Source: Gambelia wislizenii (Eukaryota > Chordata > Lepidosauria > Squamata > Crotaphytidae). Taken from it: DNA of 64,000 bases. A model generated the notes under the pieces. That model was not told the origin of the DNA. It worked only from the letters and a program-made list of their open reading frames with translations, and ran no database searches. Every line of letters starts with the position of its first letter. Positions within the stretch are counted from its first letter, which is position 1. The translations under genes were made by a program, and so were the position numbers. Location: the NCBI GenBank assembly GCA_030847615.1, contig JAUMIR010000001.1, forward strand, positions 162,289,001 through 162,353,000. Reading direction: 5' to 3'. Of this stretch, positions 20,758-31,170 are shown in pieces.

Positions 20758-21389
20758 CAGTGGTTCTTAACCTTTTCTTTATCAGGGAACCCCTTTAAAT
20801 ATCTTTTGTTGCCACGGACCCCCAAGACTTAACTCAAGATTTAAAACAACAACAACAATAATAAAAACAGATGTCCCTCCATATTCACGGATTTGGTATC
20901 CACGGATTTAAGTATTCACGGCTTGAAAATAGTCTTAAAAAATAATAATCCAAAAATCAAACCTTGATTATATAAGGGAAACCATTTTGCTATGCCATTG
21001 CATATAATGGGACTTGAGTATTCACGGATTTTGGTATCCATGGGGGGTCCTGGAACCAAACCCCAGTGAATATGAAGGGACAACTGTAATATCACCACTT
21101 GACAACGATGATGATAAAACAATTACACCATCCATTAAACTTTCCCTCAGAGGCTCTGGAGAAGGAGGGAAGCCTTTTCTCCTGCTTCTTCCTGCAAGTT
21201 TGTGGCTGGAATGGATTGAATGGCAATGCGCAGGCCAAGCCAGCCGGTCAGCCTTTGCCTTGGCTCCTGTCACGTGGCCACTCCACTGCAGAGAAGAGCT
21301 GGGCCAAGCAGCCTTCAAGCCTTTGTGGACCCCCTGTGAGCAAATTGCGGCCCCCTGGATGTCCCTGGACTCCAGGTTAAGAACCACTG
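20758..21389 (-). mobile_element. hAT (Charlie-like) MITE with perfect 8-bp target duplication
   Basis: CAGTGGTTCTTAACC at the left and GGTTAAGAACCACTG at the right are flanked by CTTTAAAG on both sides (20750-20757, 21390-21397). Oriented opposite to the copies at 16649 and 19957. It is interrupted by a Tigger-like MITE at 20868-21086; without it the element is about 410 bp, like its relatives. Confidence 0.95.
20868..21086 (+). mobile_element. Tigger-like MITE nested in hAT MITE
   Basis: It begins CAGATGTCCCTCCATATTC and ends GAAGGGACAACTG, with TA at the right and AA at the left. The body repeats GGTATCCACGGATTTAAG and GCTTGAAAATAG. Confidence 0.85.
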
Positions 21390-21537
21390 CTTTAAAGGAT
21401 TCACAGGTTTTTGCTCCAGAATTCATTTGTTCTGATTCAAGCAAGGAACAATGCAGTGTTGGGTGGAAAGTAAGGAGAGGAAAGGAAGAAGCCACAAAGG
21501 TTATTCATCATCTCCTCAAACTATGGCTGCTGACACA

Positions 21538-21735
21538 TTGCAGAAATAATGCAGTTTGACAGTGCTTTAACTGCCATGGCTCAATGCTATGGAATTATGG
21601 GATTTGTAGTTTTGCTGGACATTTAGCCTTCTCTGCCAGAGAGCTCTGGTGCAACATCAAACTGCAAATCCCAGGATTCTATAGGAGGGAGCCATGATAG
21701 TTAAAGCAGTATCAAACTGGATTATTTCTGTAGTG
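21538..21735. mobile_element. Palindromic MITE (AGAAATAATGCAGTTTGA type)
   Basis: The left arm CAGAAATAATGCAGTTTGAC pairs with the right arm CAAACTGGATTATTTCTGTAG. Inside, ATGGAATTATGGGATTTGTA mirrors ATCCCAGGATTCTATAGG. The arms pair for most of the length. Related elements: 29505-29710 and 55422-55637. No coding capacity. This class is abundant in squamates; the superfamily is not assigned. Confidence 0.8.
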
Positions 21736-22029
21736 TGGCAACAGCCTATGAAGCATTTACACAGCAGGCAGAGACTTTGTTTTATTCCCCCGTAGCTGTC
21801 AAAAGGGAGGACAGGATGTAGCATTTCTAACGGCAACAAAGAAAAAAATGTCTATTCGACTGCTTCTGTCCCCTCCCGCCCCTGAGTTTACTCAGGTCAA
21901 AGCGTCTTACAAATTGAAAATGAGAACTGGCAGTGGAATCCTAACTGAATTAGATCCTTTCTGGCTTCAGTCCTATTGTTTAGTCCTGAACAGAGAACAG
22001 CCACTGAATCAGTTAGATTTATCCACGTG

Positions 22030-22120
22030 TTGATTCAGTAGATTGGGTATTCCTGCATTGCAGGGGGTTGGACTAGACTGCCCTTGTGGTCTCTTCCAAC
22101 TATGATTCTACGATCCTAGT
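22030..22120 (+). mobile_element. CR1 3' terminal fragment
   Basis: Reads GGGGGTTGGACTAGACTGCC and CTTGTGGTCTCTTCCAACTA, ending ATGATTCTACGATCC, the CR1 tail with its degenerate ATTCTATGA repeat. Under 100 bp. Confidence 0.85.
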
Positions 22121-22247
22121 CTAGTTGGGAATAACCAACAGGATTCTAGCTTCTGTCTCCCTAGTAAATTTTTAATGAGTAATTACTTGCAGGGAATTTT
22201 CTTATGGAGGAGGAAGATGCTTAACTTTTAGCATTTATATTGGCCTC

Positions 22248-22460
22248 AACACCCTGGGGCCCCATATCCCCTCTGATAGCAGAGTCAGACCTGGTTAGTA
22301 CTAGGATAGGAGACCGCCAATGAATACCAGGTGCTGTAGGCTATATTTAAGAGGAAAGAACTGACAAAACCACTTCTGAGTATTCCTTGTCTAAGAAAAC
22401 CCCATGAAATTTATGGTGTCACCATAATTTGACAGGCAACTTGAAGGCCCACACATGCTT
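22248..22460 (+). mobile_element. 5S-rRNA-derived SINE
   Basis: The head matches 5S rRNA: CAGACCTGGTTAGTACTAGG, ATAGGAGACCGCCAATGAAT and ACCAGGTGCTGTAGGC, which covers the 5S internal promoter elements. The body follows (ACTTCTGAGTATTCCTTGTC) and the tail ACAGGCAACTTGAAGGCCCA. The first part of the 5S segment is truncated. It is a transposon, not a 5S gene. Others at 23763 and 26782. Confidence 0.9.
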
Positions 22461-22987
22461 TGTAATGATTTCATACTTTTACAAGGTCTCCTCTTAGTAT
22501 TTTTATTATGTTTAAAATGTATTGTTAGGGTTTAGCTAACATTAGCTTTCTGTGAGCCATGTGGAAATAAATAAATAAATAAATAGTTCTCTTGTGTTGC
22601 TGCTGCTGTTTTAAGGGAGTTTTTCTCTTCTATTGTGTACTGTATACTTCGAGTGGGAGTGTACCCCCCCCTCCTGCAGTTTAAAGTACAGCCCACTCCC
22701 GCGCTTGGGCCTCTCTACTTGGTTCCACAGTCGCATAAAGAAGAGAGAGGCTGTATCAGATGATGCTACAAACCCTGCCTCTGTCGCCTCCCCACCTGTC
22801 TGTTGGCCCCCTTTCCACGAAGGGTGGGATTGTGCTAGAGGAGAGAGAAATGGAGAGTAAAAAATAATAGATAGCCCGGAAAGCTATGCACAATTTCTTG
22901 GCAGGATGGGAAGGAGGATGAAAAAAGTACCTGAAATCTTTAAAACCCTTCAGATCATTTTACCAGCTGCCCCCTTTTCCACTAGAC

Positions 22988-23393
22988 CTGTGGTTCTTAA
23001 CCTTTTCTTTACCAGGGACCCCTTTAAATATCTTTTGTTGCCACGGGCCCCCCCAAGACGTAAGATTTAAAACCCTAATAATAATAATAATAATAATAAT
23101 AATGATACATCCATCATCATCATCATTGTCATATTTCACCATCCATGAAACCTTCCCTCAGAGGTACTGGAGAGGGAGGGAAGACTTTTCTCCTGCTTCT
23201 TCTTGCAAGTTTGTGGCTGGAGTGGATTGAATGGCAATGTGCAGGCCAAGCCAGTCAGCCAGCTTTTGCCTTGGCTCCTGTCATGTGACCACTCCACTGC
23301 AGGGAAGAGGTAGGCCAAGCAGCCTTCAAGCCTTCACCTGTAAGGACATCATGGCACCCTAGGGGTCCCCAGACCACCAGATAAGAACCACTG
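22988..23393 (-). mobile_element. hAT (Charlie-like) MITE with perfect 8-bp target duplication
   Basis: Termini CTGTGGTTCTTAACC and ATAAGAACCACTG are flanked by CACTAGAC on both sides (22980-22987, 23394-23401). The interior has an (AAT)n run at 23077-23104 and matches 20758-21389 closely. Confidence 0.95.
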
Positions 23394-23762
23394 CACTAGA
23401 CCAAGAGAAAGACTGCTCATCCCCTCCCCCTTTTACCCCTTAAGAACTGCTGGAGGATTTTCTGTTTCAGACCCCATTCAGTTGTCCAACCGCATATTGA
23501 ATTTTATTCCAGTCAAACTCCAATAATCTGTACACTTATTCCTCTCATTCAACTCAGTGGATTTATTTCTGAGTAACTGCACAGGATTTTAATGTAAAGC
23601 ACAGAGCCACTGTAACAAGTCTCTACATCCAGGTTATCTGTGACCCTTCAGCTGTTTTTCGTCTGCAGTTCCCATCATTCTTTCCTATCGGCTATGCTGG
23701 CTGGGGATGATGGGGGTTGCAGTTCAATAACCTCAAGGCCTACCGGATCCTTATTCTTTCCA

Positions 23763-24000
23763 CGCATAGGTACAGTATGTGCCTTCAAGTCACCTATGGG
23801 CTTGTGGCAACCCCAGAAATTTTGTAGGGTTTTCTTAGGCAAGGAATACTCAGAGGTCATTTTGTCAGTTCCCTCCTCTGAAATATAGCTTGCAGCACCT
23901 GCTATTCACTGGTGGTCTCCCATCCAAGTACTAACAAGAGCTGACTCTGTTTCCAAGATTAGATAGGATCTGGTGCCTTTATGACATAGTGGGAGGGAAA
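23763..24000 (-). mobile_element. 5S-rRNA-derived SINE, reverse
   Basis: The plus strand has GTGCCTTCAAGTCACCTATG at the tail, then CACTGGTGGTCTCCCATCC and AAGTACTAACAAGAGC, the reverse complement of the 5S box C/intermediate region. Full but diverged. Confidence 0.9.
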
Positions 24001-24154
24001 TTTCCTGTCCAGAACCGGAAGGTACCAAGAAAAAGCTATGGTTGTATTATTCCACTTTCTTTTATGGCATTTTATCATGCTCTTCCTTCAAAGAGAACTG
24101 CAGCAGCCATGTTTTCCTGTGTCTCCCTTCATCCCATTTTATCATTAACAGCAA

Positions 24155-24335
24155 CCTTTTGAATGGGTTTAGCAAATGGCCCATGGTCACACAGTAAGCT
24201 TCACAGCTAAGGGGGGATTTGAACCTGGCTCCCAACAGACCCCAACAAACCAGTCTTGCCTGTATCCTGAATGATATCTTCCAAATGCATTGCCTTCTTT
24301 CCTGAGGTGGATGTGAAATGTAGACCTAGGTATCT
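24155..24335 (-). mobile_element. MIR/CORE-like SINE fragment
   Basis: The plus strand reads GGCCCATGGTCACACAGTAA and GGGGGATTTGAACCTGGCTC, the reverse of the tRNA-like head and core of a MIR-type SINE (GTTCAAATCC, then GCTGTGTGACC). Diverged and partial. Confidence 0.6.
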
Positions 24336-25190
24336 GGAGGACACTACATTGAAAAATACCGCTCTGACCACTATTCTCACACTGTACCATAAATTGCTTG
24401 ATAACAACCAATTGTTATAGATTTGAGTGAAGAGCCTGTATATTCACCACCATTTCACATACAGGCACACCTCAGTTAACAAAGCCTCTGAGAAAGAAGC
24501 TTCATTTACAAAGTCTTTACAAACTCAGCCTTCCTTTTCCTCATTGTTTTCTGTCTAGCTAGAAGTTTTTAAGCAGCACCAGCATTGGGAGGATTGTGAA
24601 AGAAGAAACACAAACTTTCTGTGTTGGGTTTCAGGAGCTTGTCTGTAGTAAACAACACAATAAAGCTTGAGTGGAGAAATATTAGGATACTACTCTAGCT
24701 GATCCAGCTGTAGCCATGTGTGCCTGCTTACAACAGGCAAGATTAAAAGCAACTTCATTTGAAATCCCTCGCTGAGCATGCATGAACAGCAAAACAAAGA
24801 GACAAGGGGGAAAGCAGATAGCCCTTACCAGCTACCCCCAGCATATTACAAAAGCACAACTTTGGCCACCAGAATGGAAATTGTTGGGAGAGTGGAGACT
24901 GGTGAAAGAAAAAAATCATCCCTGGATACATTTTAGAAGAAGTCTTGAAGTCGTCTCTAGAAGATTCCAAATGTTTTTCTTTATTCATGCAATGTTTACC
25001 TGACTTGGTTGTTTCATTTCACATGTGCGTATTATTATTTTGGAGTGAAAAATTTGCTGAAACATGTCTTCCTTTTTGTGGTATGGGAGTCTATCCCTAT
25101 TCTTTCCATCTTATTTCTGCCTCTGGTACCAAAGATTCTGTTAAAGAAATAATGCCTAGGAACACATCTACTTCATTAATTGAGATATAC
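24336..25190. other. No gene; possible old DNA-transposon end
   Basis: CAGGCACACCTCAGTTAAC at 24463 looks like a Tigger-type left end following TA, but no right end was found. Otherwise plain AT-rich sequence. An open frame at 24945-25205 has no family resemblance. Confidence 0.4.
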
Positions 25191-25195
25191 AATAC

Positions 25196-25490
25196 CTGTA
25201 AATAAAGTTGGAGCAAGAACACAACCTTGCTTCACTCCATTAGTTATTAGAAAGGGCTCTGAAAGAGCATCGCCATATCTGACTTGATCGTGCTGGCCCT
25301 CATGTAGCAAGATAATCATTTTAAGGAATTTGGGGGGACATCCTAGTTTTTCCAGGATCTGCCACAGACCTTTTCTACTCACGGTGTCGGAGGCTTTGGT
25401 GAGGTCAACAAATGTTACATAGAGACCCTTGTTCTGCTCTCTACATTTCTCTTGCAGTTGTCTATGGGCAAATACCATATCTGTAGTACT
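25196..25490 (-). pseudogene. RTE-like LINE reverse transcriptase fragment (antisense piece)
   Basis: The minus-strand frame reads QLQEKCREQNKGLYVTFVDL, then TKASDTVSRKGLWQILEKLG and NGVKQGCVLAPTLF. This covers RT motif A (FVDLTKAFD in the intact family) and motif B (GVKQGCVLAPTLF). The family is the widespread reptile 'endonuclease-reverse transcriptase' LINE; I place it near RTE but the clade is not certain. It is directly abutted by the 3' end of the same family in the opposite orientation. Confidence 0.8.
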
Positions 25491-25499
25491 CCTATTGGC

Positions 25500-25690
25500 T
25501 ACAACATCTCAGGCTCGGCAGAAAGAATCACAACCCGGAAACATCACCCAAGGAAACCTACTGCTGTGCTTCCTGCAACCGGACTTGTCTATCTCGGATT
25601 GGCCTTTTTAGTCATCAGCGCACTTGCAGAAAGCATGGGATGAGTCCTTCCTGAATCTTTGTTTGCAAAGAAAAGCCAGAGAGACAATAC
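25500..25690 (+). mobile_element. 3' end of the same RTE-like LINE (sense piece)
   Basis: GGCAGAAAGAATCACAACCC, GAAACATCACCCAAGGAAAC and AGTCATCAGCGCACTTGCAG nearly match 33710-33880, the 3' end of the copy at 33262. Together with the antisense RT piece it forms one 5'-inverted insertion. Confidence 0.75.
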
Positions 25691-26780
25691 CTGTATTATC
25701 GTAGCATAGCAGGCTATGATACATTAAAATCAATTGATGCTTTCAAAAGGAAGATCAGTGAAATTCATAGATTAGACGATGCAGTGATCTTCAAGTAAGC
25801 TAAGTAATTTTCTTCTGGCTGCATATTGGTTTTCTTGATGGGTACTTCACCATAAGGTAAGAAGACAGCATGTTGAACATGAAGTGTGCTCTCTTTCCAA
25901 CACTTTGCATTTCATTCTCCTTATGAAAAAGTGAGAGAGCTTTTTAAAAATTATACATGTTTTTGAGTTGCAGCATTGAAAGCTTTATATTCTTCTTTCC
26001 ATTTCAGTCTGGAAGTCTATGTTCAATGAATAAGAAAGCAAAATGTAGAGAGAGTAATATACAAGCTGTGGGAGAAAGCTTGTCTGTGCCTACACAAAGC
26101 TTTTTTGTAATGGTTCAGAAATGGTCAATACAACTTTCTAAAATTACATGCTATTAAACTCAGCAACATTCTGTATTTTTATTATTATTCAAAAAGCCAG
26201 GGAATAATAGCCAAAGCTTTTAAAAAGTAATAGGGCTAGACAGTTAAGTATAAGATTCCACCTATGTGAGTTACATACTGTGTCTTTTGATAGCTGGGAA
26301 AGTGTTTTTTTTTTTTTAAAGAAATAGAGTTTTTCTTATGTGATGTTTTATTCTTGAAACTGAAGTATTAATTCAGTAGCACTTGTGATTCATGATGTAT
26401 CATGGAGAGACAGCAATAGGTGTCATTACCTGATCGAGATTCAGAGTATATGCATACTGAACTCTGAGTTGTCTTGATCAGAAAGCCCTTGTTCTGTTTT
26501 TCTTTTTTCTTTTCAAGTGCCTCTTCTTGTCTCCGTGTAGAAATAAACCCCACAATTGGGCAATGTTTTTATTAGGACCAACCAAAACCCTTACTCATGA
26601 TCAGGCCCGGCACTACAACTCTCCATCCCCATTTTCTTTTTCTATATGGCCTGATACAGAGTTCCAGAGAAATCAAAAGCTTGTGTTTTCTAGTGGCATC
26701 TTCCTTGCTCAGGGGAGCCAGAGAATGAGGAAATGTTGCACATGACCTGTGAAACCAATAACATGAGGAAACAATAGACC
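25691..26780. other. No gene recognised
   Basis: AT-rich, with T/A runs (26310-26320) and a short (ATT) run near 26180. Open frames here are short and lack motifs. Confidence 0.45.
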
Positions 26781-26781
26781 C

Positions 26782-27002
26782 TTTCTGGGCACCATCTGAT
26801 CTTTGAAGCAAAGTAAAAACAGGTCTGGTTAATACTTGGATGGGAGACCACCAATGAATACCAGGTGCTGCTGTGGGCTATATTTCAGAGGAAGGCAATG
26901 GCAAACCATCTCTGAGTATTTCTTGTCTAAAAAACCCTTATGAAATTAATGAGGTTGCCATAAGTCGAGAGGCAACTTGAAGGCACATACACACATTATA
27001 CA
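26782..27002 (+). mobile_element. 5S-rRNA-derived SINE, best copy
   Basis: The head CATCTGATCTTTGAAGCAAA, then AGGTCTGGTTAATACTTGG and ATGGGAGACCACCAATGAAT, covers most of 5S rRNA from box A to the 3' end. The body has GGAAGGCAATGGCAAACCAT and the tail reads GAGGTTGCCATAAGTCGAG and AACTTGAAGGCACATACAC. The tail block also ends the tRNA-derived SINEs at 15556 and 53365. Confidence 0.95.
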
Positions 27003-28090
27003 AAATGTGTAGTAGGGAAGAGAAGACAATTAGGTGAAATATGAACAAAAAATGAACCATTATGCTGCCTAGGTCTATGTTATGTTGAGTTACTCTAGAA
27101 TTACACATAAAAAGAACTCCTGAGAACTTGCTTGTGAGGCAGAATTGCTCCCATCTTACCCAATATATTATTTTGCTCACTTAAATTATGGCAGTCTTTT
27201 TAATGAAAGATAAACATTTTTATTAATTGGTCTTCCGTACATACTATGTAATAGATTATAATGCATTTGTAACTGTCTCTGCCTTATTATGTTGATAATT
27301 ATGATGACAGAAATACAGTTCAAACACACACAAGCTCCTTTGATCTCAATTTGCAATTCTAAATGGATGTGTTGAACCGAAATGCTTGGAGAATAATGAG
27401 ATGTTTTCTCTGGCAACTTTTCAGAACACCCCGATAAGGCTGCAGCTTTTCACTCAGACAAATTCTGATTAAAATGGCTGAGAGAATATGGGAGTCATTG
27501 CTTCTATTTCATTTTTAATCTAAGAGCAAAGGATTTTTCAGGGCATGAAAAATATTTTCTCTCACTCTATGTGTATACAAGGTATTGGGGAGTGTTTATT
27601 TTTTATTTAGTTATAAGCTGACTCTGCCTGAATGGCACCAGAGGCAACATAGGGCATTTTAAATGTTTAGAACCTACAATATGATTCAATAATACTATAG
27701 TTTCATAAAATACAACAGCCCAATCAAAATCACATGCCAAGATCAGTCTGTGTGTGATCCACCCATGTTTTGTTCATGTGCAAAGCAAGTCTTCTGTTGC
27801 ATAGCCCCCATGTTAGAGGGGAAGGGCATAAGTAGCCTCTCTGTGTGGCAATGTGGAGATAGTTGTGTCTGCAGTCATATGGTACTGTCCCAAAGAAGAG
27901 AAACACACAATTAGCTGAAATTACAAAGATACGCCAGTTGAATGAGTGTTGCTATATTTTAACAGTAAGCACTCATCCAGCAATAAAGAGCCCACCAGTT
28001 ACTGCAATCAACTATCTAATAGGTAGCTGTGACACAACAGCACTTTCCATGTATAGTGGTTGCAACATCTTCCAGCTAAACCATTGCAGT
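27003..28090. other. No feature recognised
   Basis: Nothing repeat-like or coding could be supported. This is one of the few long stretches that look like unique, ancient intergenic or intronic sequence. Confidence 0.45.
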
Positions 28091-28092
28091 TT

Positions 28093-28490
28093 TCATAGAA
28101 TCATAGGGTTGAAAGTGGCTATCTAGACCAACCCTCTGCCATGTAGAAATACACAACTAAAGCACTCCTGAAGTAGACAATCCTATCTCCATTTAAATAC
28201 CTTCACTGAACAAGAGCCCACCATCCTCTGAGGCAGTCCATTAGACTGTTGAATGGCTCTTTGTGTTTTTGGGTGGATTCTCTTTTCTTCTAACTTGATT
28301 CCATTGGTTCATACGCTAATCTCTGGAAGAACAGAAAACAAGCTGGCTCAATATTCTACATGACATCCCTTCAGATCTTCAGATCATGTCACCTCTCTGT
28401 CTTCTCCAAGATAAAAATGCCCAGCCATCTCCGTTAGGGCTTGGTTTCCAGAACCTTTACCATCTTGGTTGCTCTCCTCTTGGTTTTGAA
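28093..28490 (-). mobile_element. CR1 LINE 3' part, old copy
   Basis: The plus strand starts ATAGAATCATAGGGTTG and continues to ATCTAGACCAACCCTCTGCC. Downstream ATGCCCAGCCATCTCCGTTA and CTTTACCATCTTGGTTGC match the antisense of the CR1 C-terminus. It is heavily diverged with no open frame. Confidence 0.75.
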
Positions 28491-29291
28491 TGCTGTATTA
28501 AAAACAAATGACTTGTGAAATTCAGTTTCTGTCAAAATAAAGCAGAAGATATTCAATCTTGTTTTTAGAATGCACGTGAGAAACACATTTCATCTGATTC
28601 CCCTATCCATACATACATGTTGCAACTGAACAGAATTCATTTTCACTGCTCTTACAAAAGAAATCTTAACTTGGGCAGTGATAAATGTGAAAACTGTCAA
28701 CACAGGAAGTAGGAAAAAGCCATACATGCCATAAAATAGAACTGTATGAAACAAGAATCCTTCCAATCCTACCTTTTCAATCACTACCGACACATTATGA
28801 AGTGCAAATGTTATTCATTTATTTTTCAACTGCCTACCAAAGCAATTCCTTTAACCTTTACTGTTGAATGCCAGGAATAATGCTATCCTTAGAAGCAGTT
28901 CCTGGTGGAGGAATTAGAGTGAGCTATTTAAAATCAAAACCCATTTTAACTGAAAGGCCAAACTTAAACGTGGCAGATGCTTTAGCGTTCCCCAGTCTTT
29001 GGTTCCTCAAGCACTCGGTAAAGACATCACAAACAGCACTATAAAGCCTTTATGTGATATGAATACCATTCAAGAGTATATACCTGACTAGATGGACTGT
29101 TGTCTAATCCTAGTAGGAGATGGGACCTCAGTCCTTCAACCACTGGCCAGAAGTTAGTTTTATGACCCCCTTTCACCCACAGTAGCCTGCCAGCACCCAA
29201 TGCTGCAAGACAGGATGCAGGAGAAATTGCCTTCACATTTCACTCATACTTCATACTGGGTGAGCAAGTGGTACTTTGTTATTTTCTGTTA
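28491..29291. other. No feature recognised
   Basis: No coding or repeat signal that I can support. Confidence 0.4.
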
Positions 29292-29445
29292 CAGTCAGCC
29301 CTCTGTATCCATGGATTCCACCATCCACAGCTTGAAAATATTTTTTAAAAATCCAAGAAGCAAACATTGATTTTACCATTTTATATAAGTGACACCATTT
29401 TACTATGCCATATTATATAATGAGACTTATACCAAGGGCACACTG
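29292..29445 (+). mobile_element. Tigger-like MITE, internally deleted
   Basis: It starts CAGTCAGCCCTCTGTATCC after TA and ends GGGCACACTG before TA. GCTTGAAAATATTTTTTAA and CAAACATTGATTTTACC match the CAGTTGTCC subtype. About 75 bp shorter than its relatives. Confidence 0.8.
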
Positions 29446-29504
29446 TACTTCATTCCCCCCCTAAAACCTGTAAAGTCCTTTTACAGTACTGATATTTCCA
29501 GGAC

Positions 29505-29710
29505 TGTTATCCATACAATGAAATTATAGTAGCTTGATTCCATTTAACCACCATGGCTTCATCCCATGGAATCCTGGGATTAGTCGCTTCATGAGGTACT
29601 TAGAATTCTCTCAGTTTACTCCCCTGAGTTACAGCACTGGGGTTCTCTGGCAGAGAAATCTATGTAGCTCACCAAACAACAAATCCCAGGATTCAGCAGG
29701 GTGAAACTAT
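29505..29710. mobile_element. Palindromic MITE, same class as 21538
   Basis: CCATGGAATCCTGGGATTAG mirrors AACAAATCCCAGGATTCAGC, around a central GTTCTCTGGCAGAGAA. The arms are diverged. It directly abuts the element at 29711. Confidence 0.65.
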
Positions 29711-29985
29711 GGACTTTATCAGACGTGTGAAAAAACACACCATAAGAGCATGACGATAACACAAAGGGGCAAAATTATCAGACAACTTTGTCATTCAGCT
29801 CTTCTCGGAGCATAGCGGGGGCATGAATAAGGCATCACTTTCTATTGACAACTTAGCCCATCAATTAAAAAAAGTGACGCTTTGTCTATGCTGGTGCTAT
29901 GCCCTGGAAATGGCTAAGGATGTCTTTACGATGCGATTTGGGATGCATTTTTTTTTTGCCACATTTCCCAAGTCTGTTAAAGTCC
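29711..29985. mobile_element. GGACTTTATCAGAC-type MITE
   Basis: The left end GGACTTTATCAGACGTGTG matches the reverse complement of the right end (AGGACTTTAACAGACTTGGG). TAT flanks both sides. Same terminal type as 56478-57176, which has a TAA duplication. Harbinger-like by target size and sequence, but no transposase is available to prove it. Confidence 0.7.
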
Positions 29986-30167
29986 TATAAGAGTAAAAGT
30001 GGTATCAAAGTGCTACAGTTGTGCAGTGTGGACATTCATAGGTATACAATGACAAATTTGAACCAGAAAGAGCAGAAGAGAGTCCAGGTGGCAGAGCACA
30101 CATTTTTAGTTAAAGCATTGTAACAATTTTTTTCTCCCTGCCTCCCCAGGTCAAACTTTTGTAGAGT

Positions 30168-30207
30168 TTCTTTGATAAGCATATAACTTCTTTGATAAGC
30201 ATATAAC
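30168..30207. repeat. 2 x 20-bp tandem duplication
   Basis: TTCTTTGATAAGCATATAAC occurs twice in immediate succession, a recent local duplication. Confidence 0.9.
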
Positions 30208-30247
30208 TCCTTATGAATGAGCTGATTTCAATAAACTCAGGGAAATA

Positions 30248-31170
30248 CTGGGGGTGATCCCATGGTCAGGAATACTAAAAGAGAAGGGACTTCAAGACGG
30301 ATGGGACTTTCTCAAAAGGGAGATACTGAAGGCACAATTTCAAACAGTACCATTGAGGAAGAAAAATGGGAGGTGTCTCAAGAAACCAGGATGGATGACT
30401 AAAGAACTTTCAACGGAGCTAAGTTTTAAACGGAACATGTATAGGAAATGGAAAAGGGGGGAAATCACCAAAGAAGAATTCAAACAGATAGCGAACACGT
30501 GTAGGAGTAATGTCAGAAAAGCTAAAGCGCAGAATAAGCTCAGGCTTGCTAGGGAGGTTAAGAACAATAAAAAGGGGTTTTGGGGGTATGTCCGCAGCAA
30601 AAGGAGGAAGAAGGAAATGATAGGGCCACTACGTGGAGAAGATGGCAAAATGCTAACAGAGGACAGAGAAAAGGCAGAATTACTCAACACCTTCTTTGCC
30701 TCAGTGTTTTCAGAAAAGGAAAAGGGTGACCAACCTGAGGAGAATGGAACAGAGGACACAATAGGGGAAATCCAGCTCAGAATAAGCAAAGAGGTAGTAC
30801 AGGAATACCTTCTTAATCTAAATGAATTTAAATCTCCAGGAACAGATGAACTACATCCAAGAGTATTAAAAGAGCTGGCAAATGTGATCTCAGAGCCATT
30901 GGCAATAATCTTTGCGAATTCCTGGAGAACAGGAGAAGTCCCAGAAGACTGGAGGAGGGCAAACATTGTCCCCATCTTCAAAAAGGGGAAAAAAGAGGAT
31001 CCCAACAATTATCGTCCAGTAAGTCTGACATCAATACCAGGGAAGATACTAGAGCAGATCATTAAACAGAGAGTCTGTGAACATTTAGAAGGCAATGCCA
31101 TAATCACAAAAAGTCAACATGGGTTTCAGAGAAACAAGTCATGCCAGACTAATCTGATCTCTTTTTTTTG
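30248..31170 (+). pseudogene. CR1 ORF2, linker and start of reverse transcriptase (305-aa frame)
   Basis: The 305-codon frame lacks the endonuclease domain, so the insertion is 5'-truncated. It starts in the Lys/Arg-rich linker (GILKEKGLQDGWDFLKREIL) and reaches RT motifs 0-2: ELANVISEPLAIIFANSWRT, then NYRPVSLTSIPGK at about residues 253-265, then HGFQRNKSCQTNLISFF. It stops at a run of eight T followed by GATAAC (31162-31169). Dropping one T would restore reading into the next frame. The copy at 48466 has the same eight-T run. CR1 is the dominant non-LTR retrotransposon of reptiles and birds and replicates by target-primed reverse transcription. Confidence 0.95.

Noticed and set aside
26782..26880. 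A 5S ribosomal RNA gene
   Set aside because: 5S similarity continues into a SINE body and tail, is diverged in the internal promoter, and recurs at dispersed sites. It is a 5S-derived SINE.
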